A stretch of DNA of 6,365 nucleotides from Spirochaetaceae bacterium (GTDB taxonomy: Bacteria; Spirochaetota; Spirochaetia; DSM-27196; SLST01), in contig SKVA01000254.1 in assembly GCA_007129695.1 (NCBI GenBank), positions 1 through 6,365 on the forward strand. The letters are read 5' to 3'. Shown here piece by piece: positions 1 through 5,962 of the stretch (the stretch's first letter is position 1; each line of letters opens with the position of its first letter). Position numbers and translations under genes: made by a program. The notes beneath the pieces were generated by a model. That model made no database searches, was not told the DNA's origin, and worked only from the letters and a program-made list of their open reading frames with translations.

Positions 1-2206
1 AAGACCGGACAGGTTCGGTCAGAAAGAGAAGAGACGTCTGGAGCTGCGTGATCGTGGTCTCCCGCGCGATCTCGGTTCGGCGACGCTCGGATATATCCTC
101 CATGATCGCAGCGCACACCCCGTGGCGGGTCACGTGAGAGTCGGAGACGACCGCGGACAGGTTCACGATCGACGACCCGCCATCGGACCGACCGATCTGG
201 AGCACCGTGTTGTGAACGGCTCCATCGGCGCGCAGCCGCGCCGCGAACGCGTCGAACGCCTGCGACGTCGATACCGCAGCGCGTAGCGACACCGACTGCG
301 CGTCGCGGTCGACCCCGAACAGCCGCCGCGCTGCGTCGTTGAGCTCGAAGATCGTCATGTCGTCGTCCATCGCCGCTCTGAACACGCCGCTACTGATCCG
401 CTCGGCGAGCGCTTCGTACTTCGCCTGGCTCTCCCCGAGCTCGTCGCGCAGCTGCTGGTGCCTGGTCGCGTGCGCGACGGTGAGGATCACCCCCTTCTCG
501 CCCGAAAAGAACACCGCCGACGAGGACAGAAGCGCGAGCACCATCGACCCGTCGCGTCGACGGATCGGCAGTTCGACCGCGTCGCGAATCTCTTCACCGG
601 CGATCATCCTGGACAGGTGTGCGCGATCCTCCTCGCCGTCGGCGACGACGATGTCGTGCACGTCGAGGAACGCGAGTTCGGTCGCCGAGTAGCCGAGCAT
701 GTCGAGCACCGACGCGTTTGCGTACGTGCACCGTCCATCGACCAGGAGCAGCGTCCCCCCGGTCGACGACTCGACGAGCGCGCGGTACCGCTCGTGCGAT
801 ACGCGCAGTTCGCGCTCGGCATCGCCACGCTGCCGCTCGGCGCGCAACGCCTGGTACGCGACCGCGGTGAGGAGCACCACCGCTACGATCGTCACGACGA
901 ACGATACGTCGACGATCCGGCCGGTCACCGCGCGGATCTCACGGTTCACGTCGTCGACGTAGATGCCGGTACCGATGATCCAGCCCCACGGATCGAACCG
1001 CCGGACGTACGACTCCTTCGGCTCGAGCCGCTCGGGGTCGTCCTGCCACTGCCAGACGTAGGTCACGTACCCCGACGGCTCGATCCTCACCGCGTCGACG
1101 AACCGAACGAACGGTCTGATCCCGTCGGGATCGGTGAAGTCGGAAAGGTCGTTTCCCTCCAGATCGGGGCGGTACGGGTGCATGACCATGCGCGGGTGTG
1201 CATCGGTGATCCAGAAGTAGTCGAGTCCGTCGGGTCCGTATCGCAGACGCCTGATCCGCTCGACCGCGAGATCCTGCGCCTCCTGCTCCGACAGCGCGCC
1301 GGACTCGGCATCGTTGTAATAATCGCGGAGGATGCTCCACGCGGAGTTCGTGAGCTCGGCGGTCATCTCGCGCTTTCGCTCGAGCAGCCCGTGCTCCATG
1401 GTCGGTATCAGGTACCCGAAGATCAACGCCACGAAGAAAGCGATCACGAGCACGGCTGGAAGCACGATCCGCGCGATCAGCCACGGCCAGTTCAGCGGCG
1501 CGTACACGACGTCTTCGATCCGACCTGGCCGGGCAGGCGCGTGGTTCCCGTTTCGCGCGTGGTCGCCCAGAGCCTCCCTGAAAAGTTTCCAGCGCGCTAT
1601 GGGAATCTCCACCCCGGGTTCGCTCGCCCCATCGCGTCGCGGTCCGTGGAAGTCGCTTCCGCCGGTCACGAGCAGGCCGTGACGGTCCGCGAGTTCGACC
1701 AGTAGCTCCCGATCTTCAACGGGATACGGCTTGTAGTACGCCTCGATCCCGTCCAGGCCGGCGCCTGCAAGCCGAGCGATAAGCGCATCAACAGACTCGC
1801 GGTCCCGACCGGTCAATGGGTGCGCAAGAACCGCGATTCCGCCCGCCCGGTGGATCAGTTCGATCGCGCGATCTGCGTCACCGACGGTCGCGTAGAGCTC
1901 CCGTATGGACGCGGAGTCGGGGTCGAACCCGTACGCTAAGAGGTGAATCTCTGCGGCGTCGACGAGCGCGTGAATCTCCGCCCCCGCGAACTCGACGAAT
2001 CCGCGTCGGGCAGCGACATCGTGAAACGCGGAGAGTCCGTCGGTGGTGTGGTGATCGGTCAGCGCGGCGAACCGTGCCGACGCGTCGGCGGCAAACCCGG
2101 CGACCTCTCCCGGAGAGTAGTACCCGTCGCTGCGATCGGAATGGCAGTGCAGATCGACGACGATCGTCTCTTCGCCGTCCCGCCCGCCGACTGGTTCACC
2201 GGCCAT
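1..2206 (-). CDS. PHP phosphoesterase–Cache–PAS transmembrane receptor fusion (C-terminus beyond left edge)
   Basis: I translated 735 codons by hand with no stop. Residues 15-213 form a PHP domain with every expected metal ligand: DLHCHS (H20, H22), SDG (D27), LTDHHT (D51, H52), E77, H88, AHP (H129) and SDFH (D185, H187). It lacks the helical insert found between motifs in TrpH/YciV-type enzymes. A linker leads to a membrane helix (about 243-268). A single-Cache (sCache_2-like) sensor follows (about 272-420), with YGPDGLDYFWITD, MVMHP and WGWIIGTGIY. A second helix (434-454) and two PAS domains (about 470-585 and 592-715, the latter ending EDISERR) come next. PHP proteins hydrolyse phosphoesters; Cache domains usually bind small extracellular ligands. 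The PHP domain has no signal peptide, so it should be cytoplasmic, as are the PAS domains. The ATG is the only usable start: an in-frame TAA lies at 2215-2213, and no other ATG, GTG or TTG precedes motif I. The output domain is not visible; a kinase, cyclase or other effector is possible. Confidence 0.9.
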   Translation of the reverse strand, partial: MAGEPVGGRDGEETIVVDLHCHSDRSDGYYSPGEVAGFAADASARFAALTDHHTTDGLSAFHDVAARRGFVEFAGAEIHALVDAAEIHLLAYGFDPDSASIRELYATVGDADRAIELIHRAGGIAVLAHPLTGRDRESVDALIARLAGAGLDGIEAYYKPYPVEDRELLVELADRHGLLVTGGSDFHGPRRDGASEPGVEIPIARWKLFREALGDHARNGNHAPARPGRIEDVVYAPLNWPWLIARIVLPAVLVIAFFVALIFGYLIPTMEHGLLERKREMTAELTNSAWSILRDYYNDAESGALSEQEAQDLAVERIRRLRYGPDGLDYFWITDAHPRMVMHPYRPDLEGNDLSDFTDPDGIRPFVRFVDAVRIEPSGYVTYVWQWQDDPERLEPKESYVRRFDPWGWIIGTGIYVDDVNREIRAVTGRIVDVSFVVTIVAVVLLTAVAYQALRAERQRGDAERELRVSHERYRALVESSTGGTLLLVDGRCTYANASVLDMLGYSATELAFLDVHDIVVADGEEDRAHLSRMIAGEEIRDAVELPIRRRDGSMVLALLSSSAVFFSGEKGVILTVAHATRHQQLRDELGESQAKYEALAERISSGVFRAAMDDDMTIFELNDAARRLFGVDRDAQSVSLRAAVSTSQAFDAFAARLRADGAVHNTVLQIGRSDGGSSIVNLSAVVSDSHVTRHGVCAAIMEDISERRRTEIARETTITQLQTSLLFLTEPVRS

Positions 2207-2211
2207 GCCGG

Positions 2212-2220
2212 ATTATACCA
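2212..2220 (-). promoter_or_regulatory. Extended -10 promoter (TGGTATAAT) of the PHP fusion gene, probably leaderless
   Basis: The minus strand reads TGGTATAAT, a perfect TGn-TATAAT extended -10, which stands out in this GC-rich sequence. The final T is at 2212 and the A of the ATG at 2206 is the sixth base after it, so transcription would start at or next to the start codon. The hexamer at the usual -35 distance (GGCCAT) is poor, which extended -10 promoters tolerate. There is no Shine-Dalgarno sequence before the ATG. It follows the likely terminator of the upstream gene. Confidence 0.5.
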
Positions 2221-2261
2221 CGACGATCGTAGCGATGGCCGATGCGCGCGCGAGCGCGCCG

Positions 2262-2285
2262 AAAAAACGCGGCGTCTATGCGCCG
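2262..2285 (-). terminator. Weak intrinsic terminator overlapping the stop codon of the HisKA_2-like gene
   Basis: On the minus strand CGGCG (2285-2281) pairs with CGCCG (2274-2270) around the loop CATAGA. Two bases later comes a run of six Ts (2267-2262). The loop contains the TAG stop of the upstream gene. The stem is only 5 bp, although all G-C, so termination may be partial. Confidence 0.4.
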
Positions 2286-3511
2286 GCGTTGGAGGGAGAA
2301 ACGGGCAGTGGCAGGTCGATGATCCACGCGGTACCGCCGGTCTGGTCGACGAACGCGGTTCCGCCGGCGCTCTCCGCCAGCGACACGACGATCTGCCGGC
2401 CAAGCTCCTCACGCGCGGTATCGGCCGGCTCATCGGGCACCGCGTCACTCGTCGTGATCCGTACCCGACCGTCGTACGCCGAAACGCCGATCCGCAGACG
2501 CGGAGCGGCGTCGGATCGCAACGCTCGGTCGATCGCACCGAGCGCGATCTCGTGGAGGATCAGCGCAACGCGGAGCGCCAGATCGACCGGAACCAGACCG
2601 TCGACCGATACGTCGGTGGACAGATCGACGGGTCGGTGCCCTACCAGGTCAGTCACTTCGCGAAGGTACTCCTGCAGGAAGTACGCCAGATCGGTCTCCT
2701 GCGACGGCGTCGCGGCGAACAGCGCGTCGTGTAGTCGCGACAGCGACCAGATCCGGTTCTGCGCGCCTTCGACCCACGCCGCATCAACGGGATTGGCCAA
2801 CGCGTCGCGCTCGAAGCTCAGCATCGACGATACGAGCTGCAGATTGTTCTTCGTCCGGTGGTGCATCTCCGCAAGCAGCGCGCGATTCGCGTCGAGCGCG
2901 TCTCGCTCGGCGATCAGCGCGGTCTCCAGGTCGGCGGTGCGGTCGGCGACCCGCTCCTCGAGCACGATCTCACGCTGCTCCGACTCGCGGATCCGCCGCA
3001 CGATCACGTACCACCCGACCGACGCGAGCGCCGAGGCTGCGATGACGGCGTTCACCAGCTGACGCCCCCCGCCCGGTAGGTTCGCGCTGCCACCGACGAC
3101 GATCGCGGCGACAAACGCGCCAAGAACCACGCTGACGGTGAGTCGTCCGTACCGCTTCAGGTACCCCAGCTCCCACGCGTAGAGCAAAGCGAGAAAGATG
3201 ATTATGAAACCGGTCAGATTGAGAGGCGAGCCATCCCACGTCGCGTAAAGCCCGGCCACGAGCGCGTAGACGGGTTGCACCCACCCGAGCCTTGCGACGA
3301 AGACGCTCGCAAGCGCGAGAGCACCCCCGAGCGCAAGCGACCAGACAAAAGGCGATGCGATCACCGCCCAGAGCGAGGCCGCCCGGTCGCTCAGGATCGA
3401 CGCGTTGAGCACGGCGACCGTAAAACTCGCGACGGCAATGACCGCACCTACGATTCGGCGGCCAGTCGATCCGTGTGCTTTGATGTTCATCCACGTCGGA
3501 CTATAGCGCAT
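2276..3511 (-). CDS. Multi-pass membrane HisKA_2-type sensor protein with degenerate ATP-binding domain
   Basis: The 411-aa product has a hydrophobic N-terminal half with about six membrane helices (roughly 19-38, 46-72, 76-91, 98-115, 122-141, 151-172). A charged coiled-coil linker (about 175-213) leads to a HisKA_2 dimerisation domain. The phospho-acceptor motif MHHRTKNNLQ is intact, with H218 as the likely acceptor. The HATPase-like region (about 305-401) keeps the overall pattern, including E321 and the closing GGTAWIIDLP, but key boxes are changed. The N box reads EIALGAIDRA where relatives have a form like ELVTNALKHA, so the Mg-binding Asn is Gly325. The G1 position reads SDAVPD, with no DxGxG. 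It may therefore be a pseudokinase or phosphotransfer protein; a very divergent active kinase is the alternative. The ATG at 3511 overlaps the upstream gene by 11 bases, suggesting translational coupling. An in-frame ATG at 3490 is possible, and neither start has a well-spaced Shine-Dalgarno sequence. Confidence 0.85.
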   Translation of the reverse strand: MRYSPTWMNIKAHGSTGRRIVGAVIAVASFTVAVLNASILSDRAASLWAVIASPFVWSLALGGALALASVFVARLGWVQPVYALVAGLYATWDGSPLNLTGFIIIFLALLYAWELGYLKRYGRLTVSVVLGAFVAAIVVGGSANLPGGGRQLVNAVIAASALASVGWYVIVRRIRESEQREIVLEERVADRTADLETALIAERDALDANRALLAEMHHRTKNNLQLVSSMLSFERDALANPVDAAWVEGAQNRIWSLSRLHDALFAATPSQETDLAYFLQEYLREVTDLVGHRPVDLSTDVSVDGLVPVDLALRVALILHEIALGAIDRALRSDAAPRLRIGVSAYDGRVRITTSDAVPDEPADTAREELGRQIVVSLAESAGGTAFVDQTGGTAWIIDLPLPVSPSNAGA

Positions 3512-4052
3512 TCCACCAGTTCAGCGTCCCCGCTTCCAGGCTGAAGATCGCGTCCATCTCTGGAGACCGGACGGCGTTGACCTGGGCGGTCAGTCGCTCG
3601 ATCAGTTCGCTCGCGTCCCACGCACCGGTTGCGACCGGGTTGTGCTTACCGAGCACACGGTCGACGGTGACGTCGCGGACGTAGTCGTTGACCATCGTGA
3701 GCGCGATGAGCGCCATACCGCGATCGACGATCGCCTGATCGCCGCCGCTGAAGTGCATGCCCGCTTCAAGCCGCGCGTACACGTCGCGATCGTCTCCGGG
3801 TGTCGCGTAGAACGCTTCGCGCGTCTGTCTGCACGACAGCACGTAGACGCCCAGATGCTCGACCGCCGTGCGCTCGGGATGATCGCAGCCGGCCAGAAAC
3901 GGCAGCGACGCGATCAGCCGCGCAAGCGGCTTTGCGACGAAGCGCTCGGTCTCATCCCGGTCGAACCGGAACGCCGCGGCAACCTGCTGAAGCAGCGCTT
4001 CGACCGTCGCCTTCGACTCCTTCGACATCACCTGAGTTGTGATGGTTTGCAT
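3501..4052 (-). CDS. Conserved-looking helical protein of unknown function (183 aa)
   Basis: I do not recognise this family. The 183-aa product is soluble and looks largely alpha-helical, with no signal peptide or membrane segment. Two cysteines (C56 in FLAGCDHPE and C74 in VLSCRQTRE) are not in a recognisable metal or redox motif. The middle contains the hydrophobic stretch RGMALIALTMVNDYV (about 111-125), and the C-terminus ends in an aromatic NWWNAL. The start at 4052 is well supported by AAGGAGG four bases upstream; an in-frame ATG at 4028 is less likely. Its stop lies inside the start of the membrane HisKA_2-like gene, an 11-base overlap, so the two are probably co-translated. That makes it a candidate partner, ligand sensor or regulator of that protein, which is inference from position only. 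It is the first gene of its unit, after the gap terminator. Confidence 0.8.
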   Translation of the reverse strand: MQTITTQVMSKESKATVEALLQQVAAAFRFDRDETERFVAKPLARLIASLPFLAGCDHPERTAVEHLGVYVLSCRQTREAFYATPGDDRDVYARLEAGMHFSGGDQAIVDRGMALIALTMVNDYVRDVTVDRVLGKHNPVATGAWDASELIERLTAQVNAVRSPEMDAIFSLEAGTLNWWNAL

Positions 4053-4056
4053 AGTG

Positions 4057-4063
4057 CCTCCTT
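4057..4063 (-). promoter_or_regulatory. Strong ribosome binding site for the 183-aa gene
   Basis: The minus strand reads AAGGAGG, then CACT, then ATG at 4052. This near-perfect anti-16S match decides the start in favour of 4052 over the in-frame ATG at 4028. Confidence 0.8.
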
Positions 4064-4082
4064 CCCCGCTGGAGTATGCTCG

Positions 4083-4111
4083 ATTTTACCCGCGCGCGCG
4101 CAGTGTGGATA
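4083..4111 (-). promoter_or_regulatory. Possible promoter for the 183-aa/HisKA_2 unit
   Basis: A TAAAAT hexamer (4088-4083) resembles a -10 box. A poor -35 candidate, TATCCA (4111-4106), sits 17 bases upstream. The spacer holds an alternating CG tract (4091-4101). It lies between the gap terminator and the Shine-Dalgarno sequence, where a promoter is needed, but the match is modest. Confidence 0.35.
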
Positions 4112-4143
4112 GTGCCGTTTAACGGGTGGCAACGAAGAGGCTT

Positions 4144-4172
4144 AAAAAAGGCCGACCGGAGTCCGGTCGGCC
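4144..4172 (-). terminator. Intrinsic terminator of gap
   Basis: A perfect 10-bp stem (GGCCGACCGG at 4150-4159 with its complement at 4163-4172) closes a 3-base loop. In the minus-strand direction it is followed at once by six Ts (4149-4144). It lies about 90 bases beyond the gap stop codon and separates gap from the next unit. Confidence 0.93.
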
Positions 4173-4239
4173 CGCATTCATGGCTGTCGTACGGAGTCGA
4201 GATCGCGCGTGGTGCGCGGCCGTCAGACCCCGATTGACC

Positions 4240-4254
4240 CCGGCGAATCGCCGG
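4240..4254. repeat. Small GC-rich hairpin just after the gap stop codon
   Basis: CCGGCG and CGCCGG form a perfect 6-bp inverted repeat around a 3-base loop, six bases past the gap stop. No T run follows, so it is not a terminator by itself. It could stabilise the 3' end of the gap mRNA, or be chance in GC-rich DNA. The rest of the 88-base gap 3' region shows nothing else clear before the terminator. Confidence 0.35.
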
Positions 4255-4260
4255 AATGGG

Positions 4261-5286
4261 TCACTTGCCGTGGAAGATCCGAGCGAGTTCGGCCATCCGG
4301 TTGGAGAAGCCCATCTCGTTGTCGTAGAAGCTCGTCGCCTTGACCATCGTCTGCCCGTTCAGGTTGACCAGAACCAGGTCGCTCGAGATCATCGACGAGT
4401 ACGGCTCGCCGACGCAGTCGCGCGAACACTCGTAGTAGTCGCCGAAGTAGGCGACCTTCTTGGACATCGATGAATCGTTGATCTTCTGAACGTTTGCGGC
4501 GATCGACTTCGCGAACTCTTCCTTGGTCACGTTTCCTTCGACCAGGAACACCGCCTCGACCACGCTACCGGTATCCGTCGGGACCCGGAGCGCCGTGCCG
4601 TTGAGCTTGCCGTTCAGGTGCGGAAGCACCTTGCCGACCGCGATCGCGGCGCCGGTGGACGCAGGGATGATGTTGTTCAACGTCGCGCGGTTCTTGCCGC
4701 CGCCGAAGAAGTCAACCACCCGCTGGGTCGAGGTAGCCGCGTGCGTCGTGCTCATCAGACCGGCGATGATCTTGTGGCTCATGTCGACGGCCTTGGCCAG
4801 AGGCGCCAGGCAGTTCGTCGTGCAGCTCGCGTTCGAGATGATCGTCTCTCCAGCCTTGAGCGTGTCGTGGTTGACACCGACGACCACCGTGTGCGTGTCG
4901 TCCTTGGCCGGCGCGCTGATTATCACCTTCTTCGCGCCACCCTTGAGGTGCGCCTCGCACTTTTCCTTGGTCAGGTAGAAACCGGTGCACTCGAACACGA
5001 CATCGACGTCGTGCTTACCCCACGGAATGTTCGCCGCATCCTTCTCGCTGTAGACGGTGATCTCGTGCCGCCCGACCTTGATGACGTTGTCGCCCTTCAG
5101 ACTCACGTCGGCCGGGAACCGCCCGTAGATCGAGTCCTTCGGGAGGCTCTTCGCGATCTCGTCCGCCGACACCAGGTCGTTACCTGCAACGATATCGAAC
5201 TGGTCGTCGAGCTGACTCAGGATAACGCGCATCACGTTCTTTCCGATTCTGCCCATGCCATTGAATGCAACTTTGATCTTGCTCAT
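4261..5286 (-). CDS. gap: Glyceraldehyde-3-phosphate dehydrogenase, phosphorylating (GAPDH)
   Basis: This cytoplasmic glycolytic enzyme converts glyceraldehyde 3-phosphate, NAD and phosphate to 1,3-bisphosphoglycerate. The 341-aa length is normal for the family. The N-terminus carries the Rossmann motif NGMGRIGKN (9-17), and ND at 36-37 fits NAD use. The catalytic motif SNASCTTNC gives C155 as nucleophile, with H182 (TTHAATSTQ) as base. Substrate-binding STG (210-212) and R234 (ALRVPT) are present. The end carries YDNEMGFSNR (321-330). Some normally very conserved positions differ: GMGRIG for GFGRIG, and YDNEMGF for YDNEWGY. The region after H182 reads FFGGGKNRATLNN in place of the usual GGRGAAQN-type loop, so this is a divergent branch. 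The start is supported by AAGGAGA four bases upstream. The gene has its own promoter and terminator, so it is probably monocistronic, with possible readthrough from the LysM gene. Confidence 0.97.
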   Translation of the reverse strand: MSKIKVAFNGMGRIGKNVMRVILSQLDDQFDIVAGNDLVSADEIAKSLPKDSIYGRFPADVSLKGDNVIKVGRHEITVYSEKDAANIPWGKHDVDVVFECTGFYLTKEKCEAHLKGGAKKVIISAPAKDDTHTVVVGVNHDTLKAGETIISNASCTTNCLAPLAKAVDMSHKIIAGLMSTTHAATSTQRVVDFFGGGKNRATLNNIIPASTGAAIAVGKVLPHLNGKLNGTALRVPTDTGSVVEAVFLVEGNVTKEEFAKSIAANVQKINDSSMSKKVAYFGDYYECSRDCVGEPYSSMISSDLVLVNLNGQTMVKATSFYDNEMGFSNRMAELARIFHGK

Positions 5287-5290
5287 GCAT

Positions 5291-5297
5291 TCTCCTT
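5291..5297 (-). promoter_or_regulatory. Ribosome binding site of gap
   Basis: The minus strand reads AAGGAGA, then ATGC, then the gap ATG at 5286. The spacer contains a second, out-of-frame ATG at 5290-5288. The GAPDH N-terminal motif confirms the start at 5286. Confidence 0.8.
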
Positions 5298-5375
5298 CTT
5301 TGCTGATTTTGGATATACATGCCGCGAACGTCCCGAACCGGGCTCCCCCGCGACAGATTGTGGTCGTATTGGTAC

Positions 5376-5404
5376 TAGATAGCCGCGATACCCGCGAATG
5401 TCAA
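5376..5404 (-). promoter_or_regulatory. Sigma-70-type promoter of gap
   Basis: A perfect TTGACA (5404-5399) is followed after exactly 17 bases by TATCTA (5381-5376), which matches the first three positions of TATAAT. Transcription would start near 5369, giving a 5' leader of about 83 bases. No riboswitch-like structure is obvious in that leader. Confidence 0.6.
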
Positions 5405-5414
5405 GGCTGCGATT

Positions 5415-5426
5415 CGGCTGCAGCCG
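5415..5426. repeat. 12-bp palindrome upstream of the gap promoter, possible operator
   Basis: CGGCTGCAGCCG is a perfect palindrome centred about 50 bases upstream of the predicted gap transcription start and just after the LysM stop codon. This is a plausible site for a dimeric regulator. No T run follows, so it is unlikely to be a LysM terminator. A neighbouring GGCTGC could form an alternative hairpin with it. Confidence 0.3.
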
Positions 5427-5428
5427 CG

Positions 5429-5923
5429 TTATCGACGGCTTGCCGGGATGCGAAGCCGCTGTCCGACCGCAAGAGAATCGGGATCGACCAGGGTGTTCAG
5501 AGCGATCAGGTCGGTGACGTCGACCATGAAGAACCGGGCGATCTTGCTCAGATTGTCGCCTTCGACAACGCGATACTCAACCTCACCGACCCGCTCGAAC
5601 TCGATCGGCAGGCTGCGGATCGGCATCCCGGGTAGCGGAGCGATCAACGCGCGCTGATACTCGCCACCTATTTCGTCGGCGCCGGCCAGGTCGGGAACGA
5701 TCCGGACCGCACCGATCGCGAGCCCGACGACGACCGCGATCAGCACTACGGTCCGGGCTGCCTCAAACAGCTTACGCAGCCCGCTGCCGGTTCGTCGCTC
5801 GCGCCTTCCAAGATCGGCGCGCCAGACCGTGCGTCGGCCGCGGCGGGGCGATCGTCGTCGGGACGATCGCAGGGAATGTGCCCGGTGGGATACCGACTGT
5901 TGGGACAGGACGCGAACCATCAC
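5429..5923 (-). CDS. Membrane-anchored LysM-domain protein
   Basis: The 164-aa product has a strongly basic N-terminus, with 15 arginines in residues 11-50. One membrane helix follows (about 54-74, TVVLIAVVVGLAIGAVRIV), then an extracytoplasmic linker. A C-terminal LysM domain (about 117-160) begins YRVVEGDNLSKIA and ends VGQRLRIP. LysM domains bind peptidoglycan, so the protein probably touches the cell wall while anchored in the inner membrane. The arginine-rich tail fits a cytoplasmic N-terminus by the positive-inside rule. No enzymatic domain is present. The start is GTG 5923 or ATG 5920. No other ATG, GTG or TTG occurs in frame before the membrane helix, so the arginine-rich tail is real if the gene is translated. 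No Shine-Dalgarno sequence is clear. It follows the asparaginase-like gene by 39 bases with no visible promoter, so the two are probably an operon. Confidence 0.85.
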   Translation of the reverse strand: MMVRVLSQQSVSHRAHSLRSSRRRSPRRGRRTVWRADLGRRERRTGSGLRKLFEAARTVVLIAVVVGLAIGAVRIVPDLAGADEIGGEYQRALIAPLPGMPIRSLPIEFERVGEVEYRVVEGDNLSKIARFFMVDVTDLIALNTLVDPDSLAVGQRLRIPASRR

Positions 5924-5962
5924 TTCTATTATCAGCGCAAAGCCACGCGAGCTTGAGCGGGA

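Noticed and set aside
1505..1507. Internal GTG that could start a separate Cache–PAS protein just before the first membrane helix
   Set aside because: No convincing Shine-Dalgarno sequence precedes it and the frame from the PHP domain is continuous. It remains a possible secondary start for a shorter product.
458..1705. A long plus-strand open frame (415 codons) opposite the receptor gene
   Set aside because: It is antisense to a recognisable Cache/PAS/PHP sequence, is rich in Arg, Asp and Val as expected from a GC-rich shadow frame, and shows no domain.
2235..2260. GC-alternating stretch that can fold on itself between the HisKA_2-like and PHP genes
   Set aside because: It is a low-complexity CG run with no T tract after it; the nearby T run belongs to the hairpin at 2270-2285.
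2205..3062. Plus-strand open frame opposite the HisKA_2-like gene
   Set aside because: Its Ser/Arg/Ala-rich composition is typical of a mirror frame, and the minus strand carries clear membrane helices and a HisKA_2 motif.
4618..5382. Plus-strand open frame opposite gap
   Set aside because: The minus strand is an unmistakable GAPDH with its own promoter, ribosome binding site and terminator.
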